A stretch of 14,828 nt of DNA from JBDLRH01 sp039800165 (GTDB lineage Bacteria; Pseudomonadota; Gammaproteobacteria; Burkholderiales; Burkholderiaceae_C). Shown here in pieces: positions 6,569-13,536 of this stretch. Each line of letters opens with the position of its first letter. Position 1 is the first letter of the stretch. Where the stretch lies: assembly GCA_039800165.1 (NCBI GenBank), contig JBDLRH010000038.1, positions 1-14,828 on the forward strand, read 5' to 3'. A model generated the notes under the pieces. It was given only the letters and a program-made list of their open reading frames with translations. It was not told where the DNA came from and did no database searches. The position numbers and the translations under genes were made by a program.

Positions 6569-7359
6569 AGCTGCTGCCCGCGAAGACCGGCATCCTGTGG
6601 GTGCGCCAGGGCATGCGCACCTTCTTCCGTCAGCCGCTGGCGCTGGCCGGGCTGTTCTTCATGTTCATGGCGGCGGTGTCGGTGGCCTCCATCGTGCCGG
6701 TGGTCGGCAGCATGGTTGCGCTGGCCTTGCTGCCTGCGGCCACGCTGGGGCTGATGGCGGCCACGCGCGAGGCCGAGCGTGGCCAGTTCCCGATGCCCTC
6801 GATTCTGGTGACCGCGTTTCGTGCGGGCCGGCAGCGCGGCCGCGCGATGCTGGTGCTGGGCGCGCTGTACGCGGCGGGTTTTCTGGTGATCATGGGCATC
6901 TCGGCGCTGGTCGATGGCGGCTCGTTCGCCAGGCTGTACCTGCTGGGCGGCCAGATCACCCGCGAGACGGTGACCGAAGGCAACTTCCAGGCGGCCATGT
7001 GGGTGGCGATGCTGCTGTACCTGCCGCTGGCGCTGCTGTTCTGGCATGCACCGGCGCTGGTGCACTGGCATGGCGTGGCACCCGCCAAAAGCCTGTTCTT
7101 CAGCCTGGTGGCCTGCGTGCGCAACCTGCGCGCCTACCTGGTGTACGGGCTGGTGTGGCTGGGGGTGTTCCTGGGCACCGGTCTGGTGGTGGCCACCGCC
7201 GCCACCTTGCTGGGCAGCCCGCAGGCCGCGGGGGCGGTGATGCTGCCGATGGCGCTGCTGCTGGCCGCGATGTTCTTCAGCTCGCTGTGGTTCACCTTCC
7301 GCGACACCTTCGGCGACGACGCCGAGCCGGCCGACAGCGACTTCACTGCACAGGCGTGA
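6559..7359 (+). CDS. BPSS1780 family membrane protein
   Basis: A 266-residue integral inner-membrane protein that resembles the uncharacterised BPSS1780 family, found mostly in beta- and gammaproteobacteria. About six hydrophobic segments can be seen, at roughly 25-48, 50-68, 96-118, 145-165, 190-217 and 224-246. A short cytoplasmic N-terminus begins MQLKLLPAKTGILWVRQG, and the C-terminal tail is acidic (DDAEPADSD). No catalytic motif is evident and the function is unknown. Its ATG lies inside thrB (overlap of ten bases), so it is probably translated by coupling to thrB. Its last 17 bases overlap the end of uvrD on the other strand. The link with threonine synthesis is positional only. Confidence 0.85.
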   Translation: MQLKLLPAKTGILWVRQGMRTFFRQPLALAGLFFMFMAAVSVASIVPVVGSMVALALLPAATLGLMAATREAERGQFPMPSILVTAFRAGRQRGRAMLVLGALYAAGFLVIMGISALVDGGSFARLYLLGGQITRETVTEGNFQAAMWVAMLLYLPLALLFWHAPALVHWHGVAPAKSLFFSLVACVRNLRAYLVYGLVWLGVFLGTGLVVATAATLLGSPQAAGAVMLPMALLLAAMFFSSLWFTFRDTFGDDAEPADSDFTAQA

Positions 7360-9817
7360 GCTTGGCCACGCTGAGCGCCAGCCACTTGATGCCGTGGCGG
7401 CCGAACTTGATCTGCGCGCGCGCATCGTCGCCGCTGCCTTCGAGGCTGATCACCGTTCCCTCGCCGAACTTGTTGTGAAACACCTGCATGCCGCTGCGCA
7501 GGCCGTGCGCTGGCGCGGCGCGCTGCGGCGGAACCGGCGGCTGGGCAAAGCGCTCGATCGCCGCCCCTGCTGCCGTACCCGTCCCCATGCCTGTGCCAGA
7601 GCCCGAACGCTGCCCCCACGCGTGACCTGACGCGCCGCTGCCCCAGCCCCCCATGCCCTGCGCGAAGCCGCCGCTCTTGGGCGTGATCCACTTCAGCGTC
7701 TCTTCGGGCAGTTCGTCAAAGAAGCGGCTGCGCAGGTTGTAGCGGGTCTGCCCGTGCAGCATGCGCGTTTGCGAATGGCTCAGGTACAGCCGCTTGCGTG
7801 CGCGGGTGATGGCCACATACATCAGCCGGCGCTCTTCTTCCAGGCCCTCGAAGTCGCTCATCGCGTTCTCGTGCGGGAACAGCCCCTCTTCCAGGCCGGT
7901 GATGAACACCGCATCGAACTCCAGCCCCTTGGCCGCGTGCACCGTCATCAGCTGCACCGCGTCCTGCCCAGCCTGCGCCTGGTTGTCGCCCGACTCCAGC
8001 GCGGCATGGGTGAGAAAAGCCGCCAGCGGCGACAGCGTCTCACCGGTTTCGGCGTCGGGCGCCGCCAGTTCAGGCAGCGGCTCATCAAGCGCGGGCTGAT
8101 TCGGATCGAGGCCCTGGCTGGCCGGGCTTTGACTCAAGCCCGCCTCGCCGCCGGCGGCGCCGCCCGAGAGCTCATCGACTGGCAGCGCCACCGCGTCGCG
8201 GCCAAAGCCTTCCTGCGTGACGAAGCTCTCGGCCGCGTTGACCAGTTCTTCCAGGTTCTCGATGCGGTCCGCCCCTTCGCGCTCGGTGCGGTAGTGCTCG
8301 ACCAGGCCGCTGTGCTGCAGCACCAGCTCGATGATCTCGCGCAGCGTCATGGCCTGGGTGCGCTCGCGCATCACGTCGATCAGCGCAACAAAGGCGCCGA
8401 GGTTCGCACCCGCCTTGCCGGTCACGGTGCTCACTGCGTCGTGAAGCGAACAGCCGGCCGCACGTGCGGCGTCCTGCAGCTGCTCGATGCTGCGCGCGCC
8501 GATGCCGCGCGGCGGAAAGTTCACCACCCGCAGGAAGCTGGTGTCGTCGTTGGGGTTCTCCAGCAGCCGCAGGTAGGCCAGCGCATGCTTGATCTCGGCA
8601 CGCTCGAAGAAGCGCAGGCCGCCGTACACCCGGTAGGGCACGCCGGCATTGAACAGCGCGGTCTCGATCACGCGGCTTTGCGCGTTGCTTCGGTACAGAA
8701 CCGCCATCTCGTGGCGCGCCAGGCCGGGCTCGGTGCCCTGGTCGCGCATCAGGTGGCGCATCTCCTCCACGATCCACTGCGCCTCGGCAAAGTCGCTGGT
8801 CGATTCGTACACCCGCACCGGCTCGCCCGGGCCCTGCTCGGTGCGCAGGTTCTTGCCCAGGCGGTGGCGGTTGTGGCTGATCAGCGCATTGGCCGAATCG
8901 AGGATGTGGCTGCAGCTGCGGTAGTTCTGCTCCAGCTTGATCTGGTGCTGCACCGCGAACTCGCTCACGAAGTCGGCCATGTTGCCCACCCGCGCGCCGC
9001 GAAAGGCGTAAATGCTCTGGTCATCGTCGCCCACCGCAAACACCGCATTCACCGGTTGCAGCCGGCCTTCGCTGTCCTGGCCGGCGAACATCTTGATCCA
9101 CGCGTATTGCAGGCGGTTGGTGTCCTGGAACTCGTCGATCAGGATGTGGCGAAAGCGCCGCTGGTAGTGCATGCGCAGCGCTTCGTTGTCGCGCAGCAGC
9201 TCGTAGCTGCGCAGCATCAGCTCGCCGAAGTCCACCACGCCTTCGCGCTGGCACTGCTCTTCGTACAGCTGGTAGATCTCGACCTTGCGCCGCGTCTCCG
9301 CATCGCGCGTCTCGACCTGCGCGGGGCGCTGCCCGTCCTCCTTGCAGCCGGCGATGAACCATTGCACCTGCTTGGGCGGAAAGCGCTCTTCGTCCACGTT
9401 GTGCTGCTTCATCAGCCGCTTGATGGCGCTCAGCTGGTCTTGCGTGTCGAGAATCTGGAAGGACTGCGGCAGGCTGGCCAGCTTCCAGTGCGCGCGCAGG
9501 AAGCGGTTGCACAGGCCGTGAAAGGTGCCGATCCACATGCCGCGCACGTTCACCGGCAGCATCGCCGACAGGCGCGTCAGCATCTCCTTGGCCGCCTTGT
9601 TGGTGAAGGTCACCGCCATCACGCCACCGGGCGAGATGCGGCCGGCCTGCAGCAGCCAGGCAATGCGGGTGGTCAGCACCCGCGTCTTGCCCGAACCGGC
9701 GCCCGCCAGGATGAGTGCGTGCTCATCGGGCAGCGTGACGGCGGCCAGCTGCTCTGCGTTGAGGTGTCGCAGCAGCGGCGAATCGGCCGCCGACGCCGGC
9801 GTGAAATCTGGGAACAT
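7343..9817 (-). CDS. uvrD: UvrD/PcrA-type DNA helicase II
   Basis: An 824-residue superfamily 1A 3'-5' DNA helicase used in nucleotide excision and mismatch repair. Motifs in order: LNAEQ (Q motif, 19-23), GAGSGKT (Walker A, 39-45), TFTNKAA (70-76), GTFHGLCNRFLR, DEFQDTN (228-234), GDDDQSIYAFRGA (263-275), QNYRS (297-301), VHAAKGLEFD (626-635) and VAITRAR (668-674). It is longer than the 720 of the E. coli protein for two reasons: a low-complexity Ala/Pro/Gly/Glu-rich insert at about 541-605 in the 2B region, and a Gly/Ser-rich linker at about 714-755. The linker leads to a C-terminal Tudor-like domain (774-824, GMQVFHNKFGEGTVISLEG), known in PcrA/UvrD to contact RNA polymerase. The start is ATG 9817; the frame runs on upstream, but that part lies inside the divergent gene and carries no family sequence. 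Confidence 0.96.
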   Translation of the reverse strand: MFPDFTPASAADSPLLRHLNAEQLAAVTLPDEHALILAGAGSGKTRVLTTRIAWLLQAGRISPGGVMAVTFTNKAAKEMLTRLSAMLPVNVRGMWIGTFHGLCNRFLRAHWKLASLPQSFQILDTQDQLSAIKRLMKQHNVDEERFPPKQVQWFIAGCKEDGQRPAQVETRDAETRRKVEIYQLYEEQCQREGVVDFGELMLRSYELLRDNEALRMHYQRRFRHILIDEFQDTNRLQYAWIKMFAGQDSEGRLQPVNAVFAVGDDDQSIYAFRGARVGNMADFVSEFAVQHQIKLEQNYRSCSHILDSANALISHNRHRLGKNLRTEQGPGEPVRVYESTSDFAEAQWIVEEMRHLMRDQGTEPGLARHEMAVLYRSNAQSRVIETALFNAGVPYRVYGGLRFFERAEIKHALAYLRLLENPNDDTSFLRVVNFPPRGIGARSIEQLQDAARAAGCSLHDAVSTVTGKAGANLGAFVALIDVMRERTQAMTLREIIELVLQHSGLVEHYRTEREGADRIENLEELVNAAESFVTQEGFGRDAVALPVDELSGGAAGGEAGLSQSPASQGLDPNQPALDEPLPELAAPDAETGETLSPLAAFLTHAALESGDNQAQAGQDAVQLMTVHAAKGLEFDAVFITGLEEGLFPHENAMSDFEGLEEERRLMYVAITRARKRLYLSHSQTRMLHGQTRYNLRSRFFDELPEETLKWITPKSGGFAQGMGGWGSGASGHAWGQRSGSGTGMGTGTAAGAAIERFAQPPVPPQRAAPAHGLRSGMQVFHNKFGEGTVISLEGSGDDARAQIKFGRHGIKWLALSVAKLTPVQ

Positions 9818-9823
9818 CGGCCG

Positions 9824-9829
9824 ATTGTA
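9824..9829 (-). promoter_or_regulatory. Putative -10 element (TACAAT) of uvrD
   Basis: On the minus strand TACAAT ends six bases before the uvrD ATG, the same arrangement as before the DUF2782 gene. This predicts a transcript starting at or next to the initiation codon and leaves no room for a Shine-Dalgarno site. No good -35 is seen. The same 20-bp gap carries AGGA (9829-9832) on the plus strand, the likely ribosome site of the divergent gene. Confidence 0.45.
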
Positions 9830-9837
9830 GGAATCAC

Positions 9838-10659
9838 ATGCGCATGGCCCCTTCGCTTGCCTTCGTGCTGGACCGCCTGCGCCGCTGGCGCTGCGCCCTC
9901 GGCTGGGCCCTGTGGTGCGCGCTGACCCTGGCGCTGGCCTGGCCACAGCTGGCTTCGGCACAGACCGGCCGCACACCGCCGGCCGCCTCTGCGCGGGGCT
10001 TCGTTGCGTGCAGCAGCGACGCGCAGGCCGTGCCGCGCCGGCTGATCGAACGCTTCATCAGCGCCGACTGCGACGCCTGCTGGCAGCAAGCGCCGCCCTA
10101 TGCCGCGGGTCAGGCACCCGCGCCCGCCGACGCGGTGATCGACTGGGTGTTGCCTGGCCGCCAGGGCGACGAGGCGCCGCTGTCGGCGGTGGCGCTGCGC
10201 GACGCGCTGTGGCGGCTGGAGGCACGCGGCATCGATGCCCGCACCGCCAGCGCCACGCCCTCGCAGGTGCTGCCGCCTGACCAGCGTCGCCTGGTCGATC
10301 CGCCGCGGCTGCGGGTGGCGCATGGCTCGGCGCTGCTGGGGCATGTGGGCGTGTCGGTGGAGATGTCACCGGCGCGCGGCGGGCCGTGGACGGTGTGGCT
10401 GGTGCTGACCGAGCAGGTACCTGCCGGCACCGACGGCACACCGGTGGCACGCGATCTGGTGCGCGGCAGCCTGCGGCTGGACTGGTCGGCTCGCGCCGCC
10501 CCGGGTGTGGCTGCCACGCCTGCGCCGTGGCGCGAGCGCCGGGTGATGCAGTTGCCCGAGGGCATCAACCCCGAGCGGCTGCGCCTGACCGCCTGGGCCG
10601 AGGACGCGCAGGGCCGCGTCGCCACGATGGCGCGCAGCGCCTGCCCGCGCAGCCGCTGA
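9838..10659 (+). CDS. Exported protein of unknown function with a CxxC motif
   Basis: I do not recognise this 273-residue protein. It has a long signal peptide (basic n-region to about residue 18, hydrophobic stretch 20-37, likely cleavage after LASA near 41), so it should be periplasmic. The mature part contains RRLIERFISADCDACW with Cys78 and Cys81. A strand-like run before CxxC resembles thioredoxin-fold proteins, and weakly recalls the DUF1223 family, which starts with a strand and a cysteine pair. The tryptophan lies after rather than before the pair, and no cis-proline is obvious. The rest looks strand-rich (LLGHVGVSVEM, WTVWLVLTEQV, RGSLRLDW, RLRLTAWAED), as in an Ig-like or beta-sandwich domain. 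AGGA at 9829-9832 supports ATG 9838; ATG 9844 is possible. It is divergent from uvrD by 20 bp and is followed by a strong terminator hairpin. Confidence 0.75.
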   Translation: MRMAPSLAFVLDRLRRWRCALGWALWCALTLALAWPQLASAQTGRTPPAASARGFVACSSDAQAVPRRLIERFISADCDACWQQAPPYAAGQAPAPADAVIDWVLPGRQGDEAPLSAVALRDALWRLEARGIDARTASATPSQVLPPDQRRLVDPPRLRVAHGSALLGHVGVSVEMSPARGGPWTVWLVLTEQVPAGTDGTPVARDLVRGSLRLDWSARAAPGVAATPAPWRERRVMQLPEGINPERLRLTAWAEDAQGRVATMARSACPRSR

Positions 10660-10670
10660 GGCGACCCGCG

Positions 10671-10676
10671 TACAAT
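10671..10676 (+). promoter_or_regulatory. Possible -10 element (TACAAT) upstream of guaC
   Basis: TACAAT lies 11 bases after the stop of the preceding gene. Transcription would begin near 10682-10684, at the first base of the hairpin that follows. No clear -35 is found 16-18 bp upstream. It is the only promoter-like hexamer between the two genes, so it is a reasonable but unproven guaC promoter. Confidence 0.35.
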
Positions 10677-10681
10677 CAAGC

Positions 10682-10717
10682 ACCGGCCCGCAGATGTCCT
10701 GCGGACCGGTTTTTTTT
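10682..10717 (+). terminator. Intrinsic terminator hairpin before guaC
   Basis: ACCGGCCCGCAG (10682-10693) pairs with CTGCGGACCGGT (10699-10710) with a single C-A mismatch, closing a five-base loop ATGTC. It is followed by an unbroken run of T from 10710 to 10717. This is a strong factor-independent terminator on the plus strand, most simply for the gene ending at 10659. It ends ten bases before the guaC ATG, so it could also act as a leader structure of guaC if transcription starts at the TACAAT. Confidence 0.88.
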
Positions 10718-10727
10718 GGCCCGGATC

Positions 10728-11705
10728 ATGGAAATCTTCGACTACGACAACATCCTGCTGCTGCCGCGCAAGTGCCGCGTGGAGAGCCGCTCCGAATGCG
10801 ACGCGGGCGTGGAGCTAGGCGGTCGGCGCTTTCGCCTGCCGGTGGTGCCGGCGAACATGAAGACGGTGGTCGACGAGTCGATCTGCGTGTGGATGGCCAA
10901 GGCGGGGTACTTCTATGTAATGCACCGCTTCGATCTGGACAACGTGGCGTTCGTGCGCCGCATGCGCGAGATCGGCGTGTACGCATCCATCTCGCTGGGC
11001 GTGAAGAAGCCCGACTACGACACGGTGGACCGCCTGGCCGCCGAGGGCCTGGTACCCGAGTACATCACCATCGACATCGCGCACGGCCATGCCGACAGCG
11101 TGAAGAACATGATTGCCCACCTCAAGCAGAAGCTGCCCGCGTCCTTCGTGATCGCCGGCAACGTGGGCACGCCCGAGGCGATCATCGACCTGGAGAACTG
11201 GGGTGCCGACGCCACCAAGGTCGGCATCGGCCCGGGCAAGGTCTGTATCACGAAGATGAAGACCGGCTTTGGCACCGGCGGCTGGCAGTTGAGCGCGCTG
11301 AAGTGGTGCGCACGCGTGGCCACCAAGCCCATCATTGCCGACGGCGGCATCCGCGAGCATGGCGACATCGCCAAGAGCATCCGCTTTGGCGCCACGATGG
11401 TGATGATCGGCTCGATGCTGGCCGGCCACGAAGAGTCACCGGGCCAGACGGTCGAGGTGGACGGCAAGCTCTACAAGGAGTACTACGGCTCCGCGTCGGA
11501 CTTCAACAAGGGCGAGTACAAGCACGTCGAGGGCAAGCGCATCCTCGAGCCGATCAAGGGCAAACTGGCCGACACCCTGCGCGAGATGGAAGAGGACGTG
11601 CAGTCATCCATCAGCTATGCCGGCGGCAAGAAGCTGATGGACATCCGCAAGGTCAACTACGTGATCCTGGGCGGCGACAACGCAGGCGAGCACCTGCTGA
11701 TGTGA
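10728..11705 (+). CDS. guaC: GMP reductase
   Basis: A 325-residue GMP reductase, which deaminates GMP to IMP with NADPH and returns guanine nucleotides to the common purine pool. The chain starts MEIFDYDNILLLPRKC and is a single TIM barrel with no CBS domains, which separates it from IMP dehydrogenase of about 490 residues. The active-site loop is GIGPGKVCITKMKTG with catalytic Cys173. Other family marks are PANMKT (41-46), IDIAHGH (115-121), IAGNVGTPEA, IADGGIR (203-209) and MIGSMLAGHEESPG. Length and sequence match the class best known from Firmicutes (GuaC2-like) rather than the 347-residue E. coli enzyme. No Shine-Dalgarno site lies in the ten bases between the T-run and the ATG. The only other gene nearby on this strand is separated from it by the terminator hairpin. 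Confidence 0.96.
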   Translation: MEIFDYDNILLLPRKCRVESRSECDAGVELGGRRFRLPVVPANMKTVVDESICVWMAKAGYFYVMHRFDLDNVAFVRRMREIGVYASISLGVKKPDYDTVDRLAAEGLVPEYITIDIAHGHADSVKNMIAHLKQKLPASFVIAGNVGTPEAIIDLENWGADATKVGIGPGKVCITKMKTGFGTGGWQLSALKWCARVATKPIIADGGIREHGDIAKSIRFGATMVMIGSMLAGHEESPGQTVEVDGKLYKEYYGSASDFNKGEYKHVEGKRILEPIKGKLADTLREMEEDVQSSISYAGGKKLMDIRKVNYVILGGDNAGEHLLM

Positions 11706-11728
11706 CGCCGGCGCGCCGCGCCGTCACA
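11701..11728. terminator. Inverted repeat spanning the two convergent stop codons
   Basis: TGTGACG (11701-11707) and CGTCACA (11722-11728) form a perfect 7-bp inverted repeat around a very GC-rich centre that contains the palindrome CGGCGCGCCG. Each arm contains the TGA stop of one of the two convergent genes (guaC on plus, the hydrolase on minus). No T-run follows on either strand, so a role as a two-way terminator is uncertain. Confidence 0.4.
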
Positions 11729-12596
11729 CCGCGCGGATCAGCTCGCGGCCCAGTTCGTACAGCCGGTGCCCGGGCTGCACCAGCGCCTCCAGCACGCTGA
11801 AGTGGTTCAGGCCCGACAGGGCCTCGCACACCGGCACCGCGCCGGCGCCCCAGCTGTCGCGAATCAGCTGGTTGTGGCGGATGAACTCCGGGCTTTCCAG
11901 CGCACCGGCCACGGTGTAGAGCACGCCGGTGGCGGGCGCCGGCATGCGTGCGGGGCTGGCGCGCAGGGCATCGCCCGGGGTCAGGCGCAGCGAATCGCGC
12001 AGGAAGGGTGTGTAGGCCAGCGGCTCCAGGTCGTACAGGCCCGAGATCGACAGCGCGTTCTTCACCAGATCCACCGGCAGCTCGCCGCGGTACGCGGGCC
12101 AGTCGCACGACAGCATCATCGCCGCGAGGTGCCCGCCGGCCGAGTGCCCCCACACGCTGATGCGCGACGGTTCGCCGCCGTAGTCGGCCGCGTGCTGCCA
12201 CACCCAGGCCAGCGCGCGCACCATCTGCATCGTGATCTCGGGGATGGTGACCGCCGGGCACAGCGCGTAGTTGGGCACCACGAACAGCGCGCCCTGATCG
12301 ACGAAGGGCGAAGCCAGGAACGAGTGGTCGGCCTTGTCGAGCGATCGCCAGTAGCCGCCGTGGATGAACACCACCACCGGCGTGCCGGCGCGCGCGGCAC
12401 CCTCGCGGCGACGCGGCACGAACAGGTCCAGCGTCTCGTTGGGGCCGCTGCCGTAGGCCACATCCAGCCGCGCATCCAGCGCCTCGCAGGCATGGCCCGA
12501 GGCCTCGCGCCAGCGCGCGAAGTGCACCGCATGGTCGGGCACCAGGTCGCGGTTGTTGTACATGCGGTCCAGCCATTGCGGGTCCCAGGTCGGCAT
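11724..12596 (-). CDS. Alpha/beta hydrolase, arylformamidase-like
   Basis: A 290-residue alpha/beta hydrolase in the esterase/lipase group that includes kynurenine formamidase. The oxyanion-hole motif HGGYW is at 79-83, the nucleophile Ser152 in GHSAGG (150-155), the likely acid Glu234 in GALESPEF (231-238; Asp in many relatives), and His265 in GLNHFSVLE. The N-terminal YNNRDLVPDH segment is common to a family of uncharacterised hydrolases in Burkholderiales. No signal peptide is seen, so it should be cytosolic. The start is ATG 12596, preceded by GAGGAG (complement of about 12602-12607); the frame extends upstream without family sequence. It is divergent from the GntR regulator across 217 bp and could belong to its regulon. 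The substrate is unknown: no kyn genes are in view, so tryptophan breakdown is not supported by context. Confidence 0.88.
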   Translation of the reverse strand: MPTWDPQWLDRMYNNRDLVPDHAVHFARWREASGHACEALDARLDVAYGSGPNETLDLFVPRRREGAARAGTPVVVFIHGGYWRSLDKADHSFLASPFVDQGALFVVPNYALCPAVTIPEITMQMVRALAWVWQHAADYGGEPSRISVWGHSAGGHLAAMMLSCDWPAYRGELPVDLVKNALSISGLYDLEPLAYTPFLRDSLRLTPGDALRASPARMPAPATGVLYTVAGALESPEFIRHNQLIRDSWGAGAVPVCEALSGLNHFSVLEALVQPGHRLYELGRELIRAV

Positions 12597-12813
12597 CGGA
12601 GCTCCTCGCGGTTCGGGGTGGGAAGAAAGCCGCCGATCTTGGCACGATCCGGCGGCCGCGCGGCGAATGCCCGCGTGCCGCCGGGCCGAATCAGCGTCTG
12701 GGCGTGGTTCCCTGGGCCGCCCGCCGCAGACCAAGGGTTAACCCGCATGACCGGTCGCCCGGTTTTATGTATTCTGTATACAGAACACAAACCTTCCTGC
12801 CGTGCACCTTCAC
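12597..12813. other. Divergent intergenic region between hydrolase and GntR genes
   Basis: Next to the hydrolase gene is its ribosome site. Towards the regulator are several palindromes: GGGTTAACCC (12735-12744), GACCGGTC (12749-12756), the stem ACCGG-TCGC-CCGGT (12750-12763) followed by TTT, and the operator described separately. No clear -35/-10 pair was found on either strand. The middle of the region, about 12610-12730, holds nothing I recognise. Confidence 0.5.
12768..12789. promoter_or_regulatory. Palindromic operator, probably for the GntR/FCD regulator
   Basis: The core TTCTGTATACAGAA (12772-12785) is a perfect 14-bp palindrome. It extends outward as TGT/ACA arms (12768-12770 and 12787-12789) with a single mismatched pair between, giving about 22 bp of symmetry centred 35 bases upstream of the regulator ATG. 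The centre TGTATACA is the kind of site bound by FadR-type GntR proteins (TNGTNNNACNA pattern). The likely reading is autoregulation of the regulator and control of the genes behind it, and possibly of the divergent hydrolase. Confidence 0.7.
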
Positions 12814-13485
12814 ATGAGCGGCCAGCTCGTCAAGCTTGAAACCGCGCCTGATCTGGTGGATCAGGTGTACCGCGCGCTGCTCGATGCGATCAGCGAGGGT
12901 TCGCTTGCGCCGGGGCAGCGGCTCACGCAGGAAGAAGTTGCCGAGCAGCTGTCGGTGTCGCGCCAGCCGGTGCTGCAGGCGCTGCGCCTGCTCAAGAAGG
13001 ACGGCTTCGTGCTTGATGCACCGGGCCGCGGCGTGCAGGTGGCACCGCTGGACGTGGCGTGGATGCTCAAGGTCTACCAGGTGCGCGGTGCACTCGATGC
13101 GCTGGCCGCACGGCTGGCCGCGCAGCAGCGCACCCGCATCGAGCCGCGCCTGATCGAGCAGGGGCGCAAGGCCGCGCGCGGGCGCAATGTCAAGGCGATG
13201 ATCGATGCCGACATTGCGTTTCATGACGCGATCTACGCCGCATCGGGCAACCCGCTGATCGCGCAGACCGCGCACCAGCACTGGCGCCACCTGCGCCGGG
13301 TGATGGGCGCGGTGCTGCAGCAGTCGCAGCAGCGCGATTCGGTGTGGGACGAGCATCAGGCGATTGCCGATGCGATTGCCGCCGGCGACGAAGCGCGTGC
13401 GGTGCAAATGATCGAGCAACACAGCGAGCATGCGGGCATCAACCTGGCGCGCGAGCTGGGCGAGGTGCTGGCGTCACGCCCGTGA
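12814..13485 (+). CDS. GntR family transcriptional regulator, FCD (FadR) subfamily
   Basis: A 223-residue regulator. The winged helix-turn-helix covers about 8-76 (DLVDQVYRALLDAI, then LTQEEVAEQLSVSRQPVLQALRLL cut by a turn, then the wing APGRGVQV). The C-terminal FCD ligand domain covers about 85-215. Its usual metal-binding set is present: Asp133 and His137 (DIAFH), His181 (DEHQAI) and His203 (EQHSEH), so it probably binds a small carboxylate through a metal ion. Such proteins usually repress catabolic genes until their substrate appears. A GTG at 12802 would add four residues; neither start has a clear ribosome site, and ATG was preferred because MSGQLVKLE fits the usual start of such proteins. 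A palindromic operator lies 35 bases upstream. The dioxygenase gene follows after 51 bp. Confidence 0.92.
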   Translation: MSGQLVKLETAPDLVDQVYRALLDAISEGSLAPGQRLTQEEVAEQLSVSRQPVLQALRLLKKDGFVLDAPGRGVQVAPLDVAWMLKVYQVRGALDALAARLAAQQRTRIEPRLIEQGRKAARGRNVKAMIDADIAFHDAIYAASGNPLIAQTAHQHWRHLRRVMGAVLQQSQQRDSVWDEHQAIADAIAAGDEARAVQMIEQHSEHAGINLARELGEVLASRP

Positions 13486-13536
13486 ATACACAACCCGACA
13501 CACCCACCCCCTTCACTTTTGTCCGAGGAGATACCG

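Noticed and set aside
7754..9925. A 723-codon open frame on the plus strand opposite uvrD
   Set aside because: The minus strand here carries all helicase motifs in order; the plus frame is a GC-bias shadow with no recognisable domain.
10728..11705. IMP dehydrogenase
   Set aside because: No CBS domains and only 325 residues; start and end sequences fit GMP reductase.
11724..12596. Kynurenine formamidase (kynB) as a definite name
   Set aside because: The fold group fits, but the acid residue differs and no tryptophan-breakdown genes are nearby.
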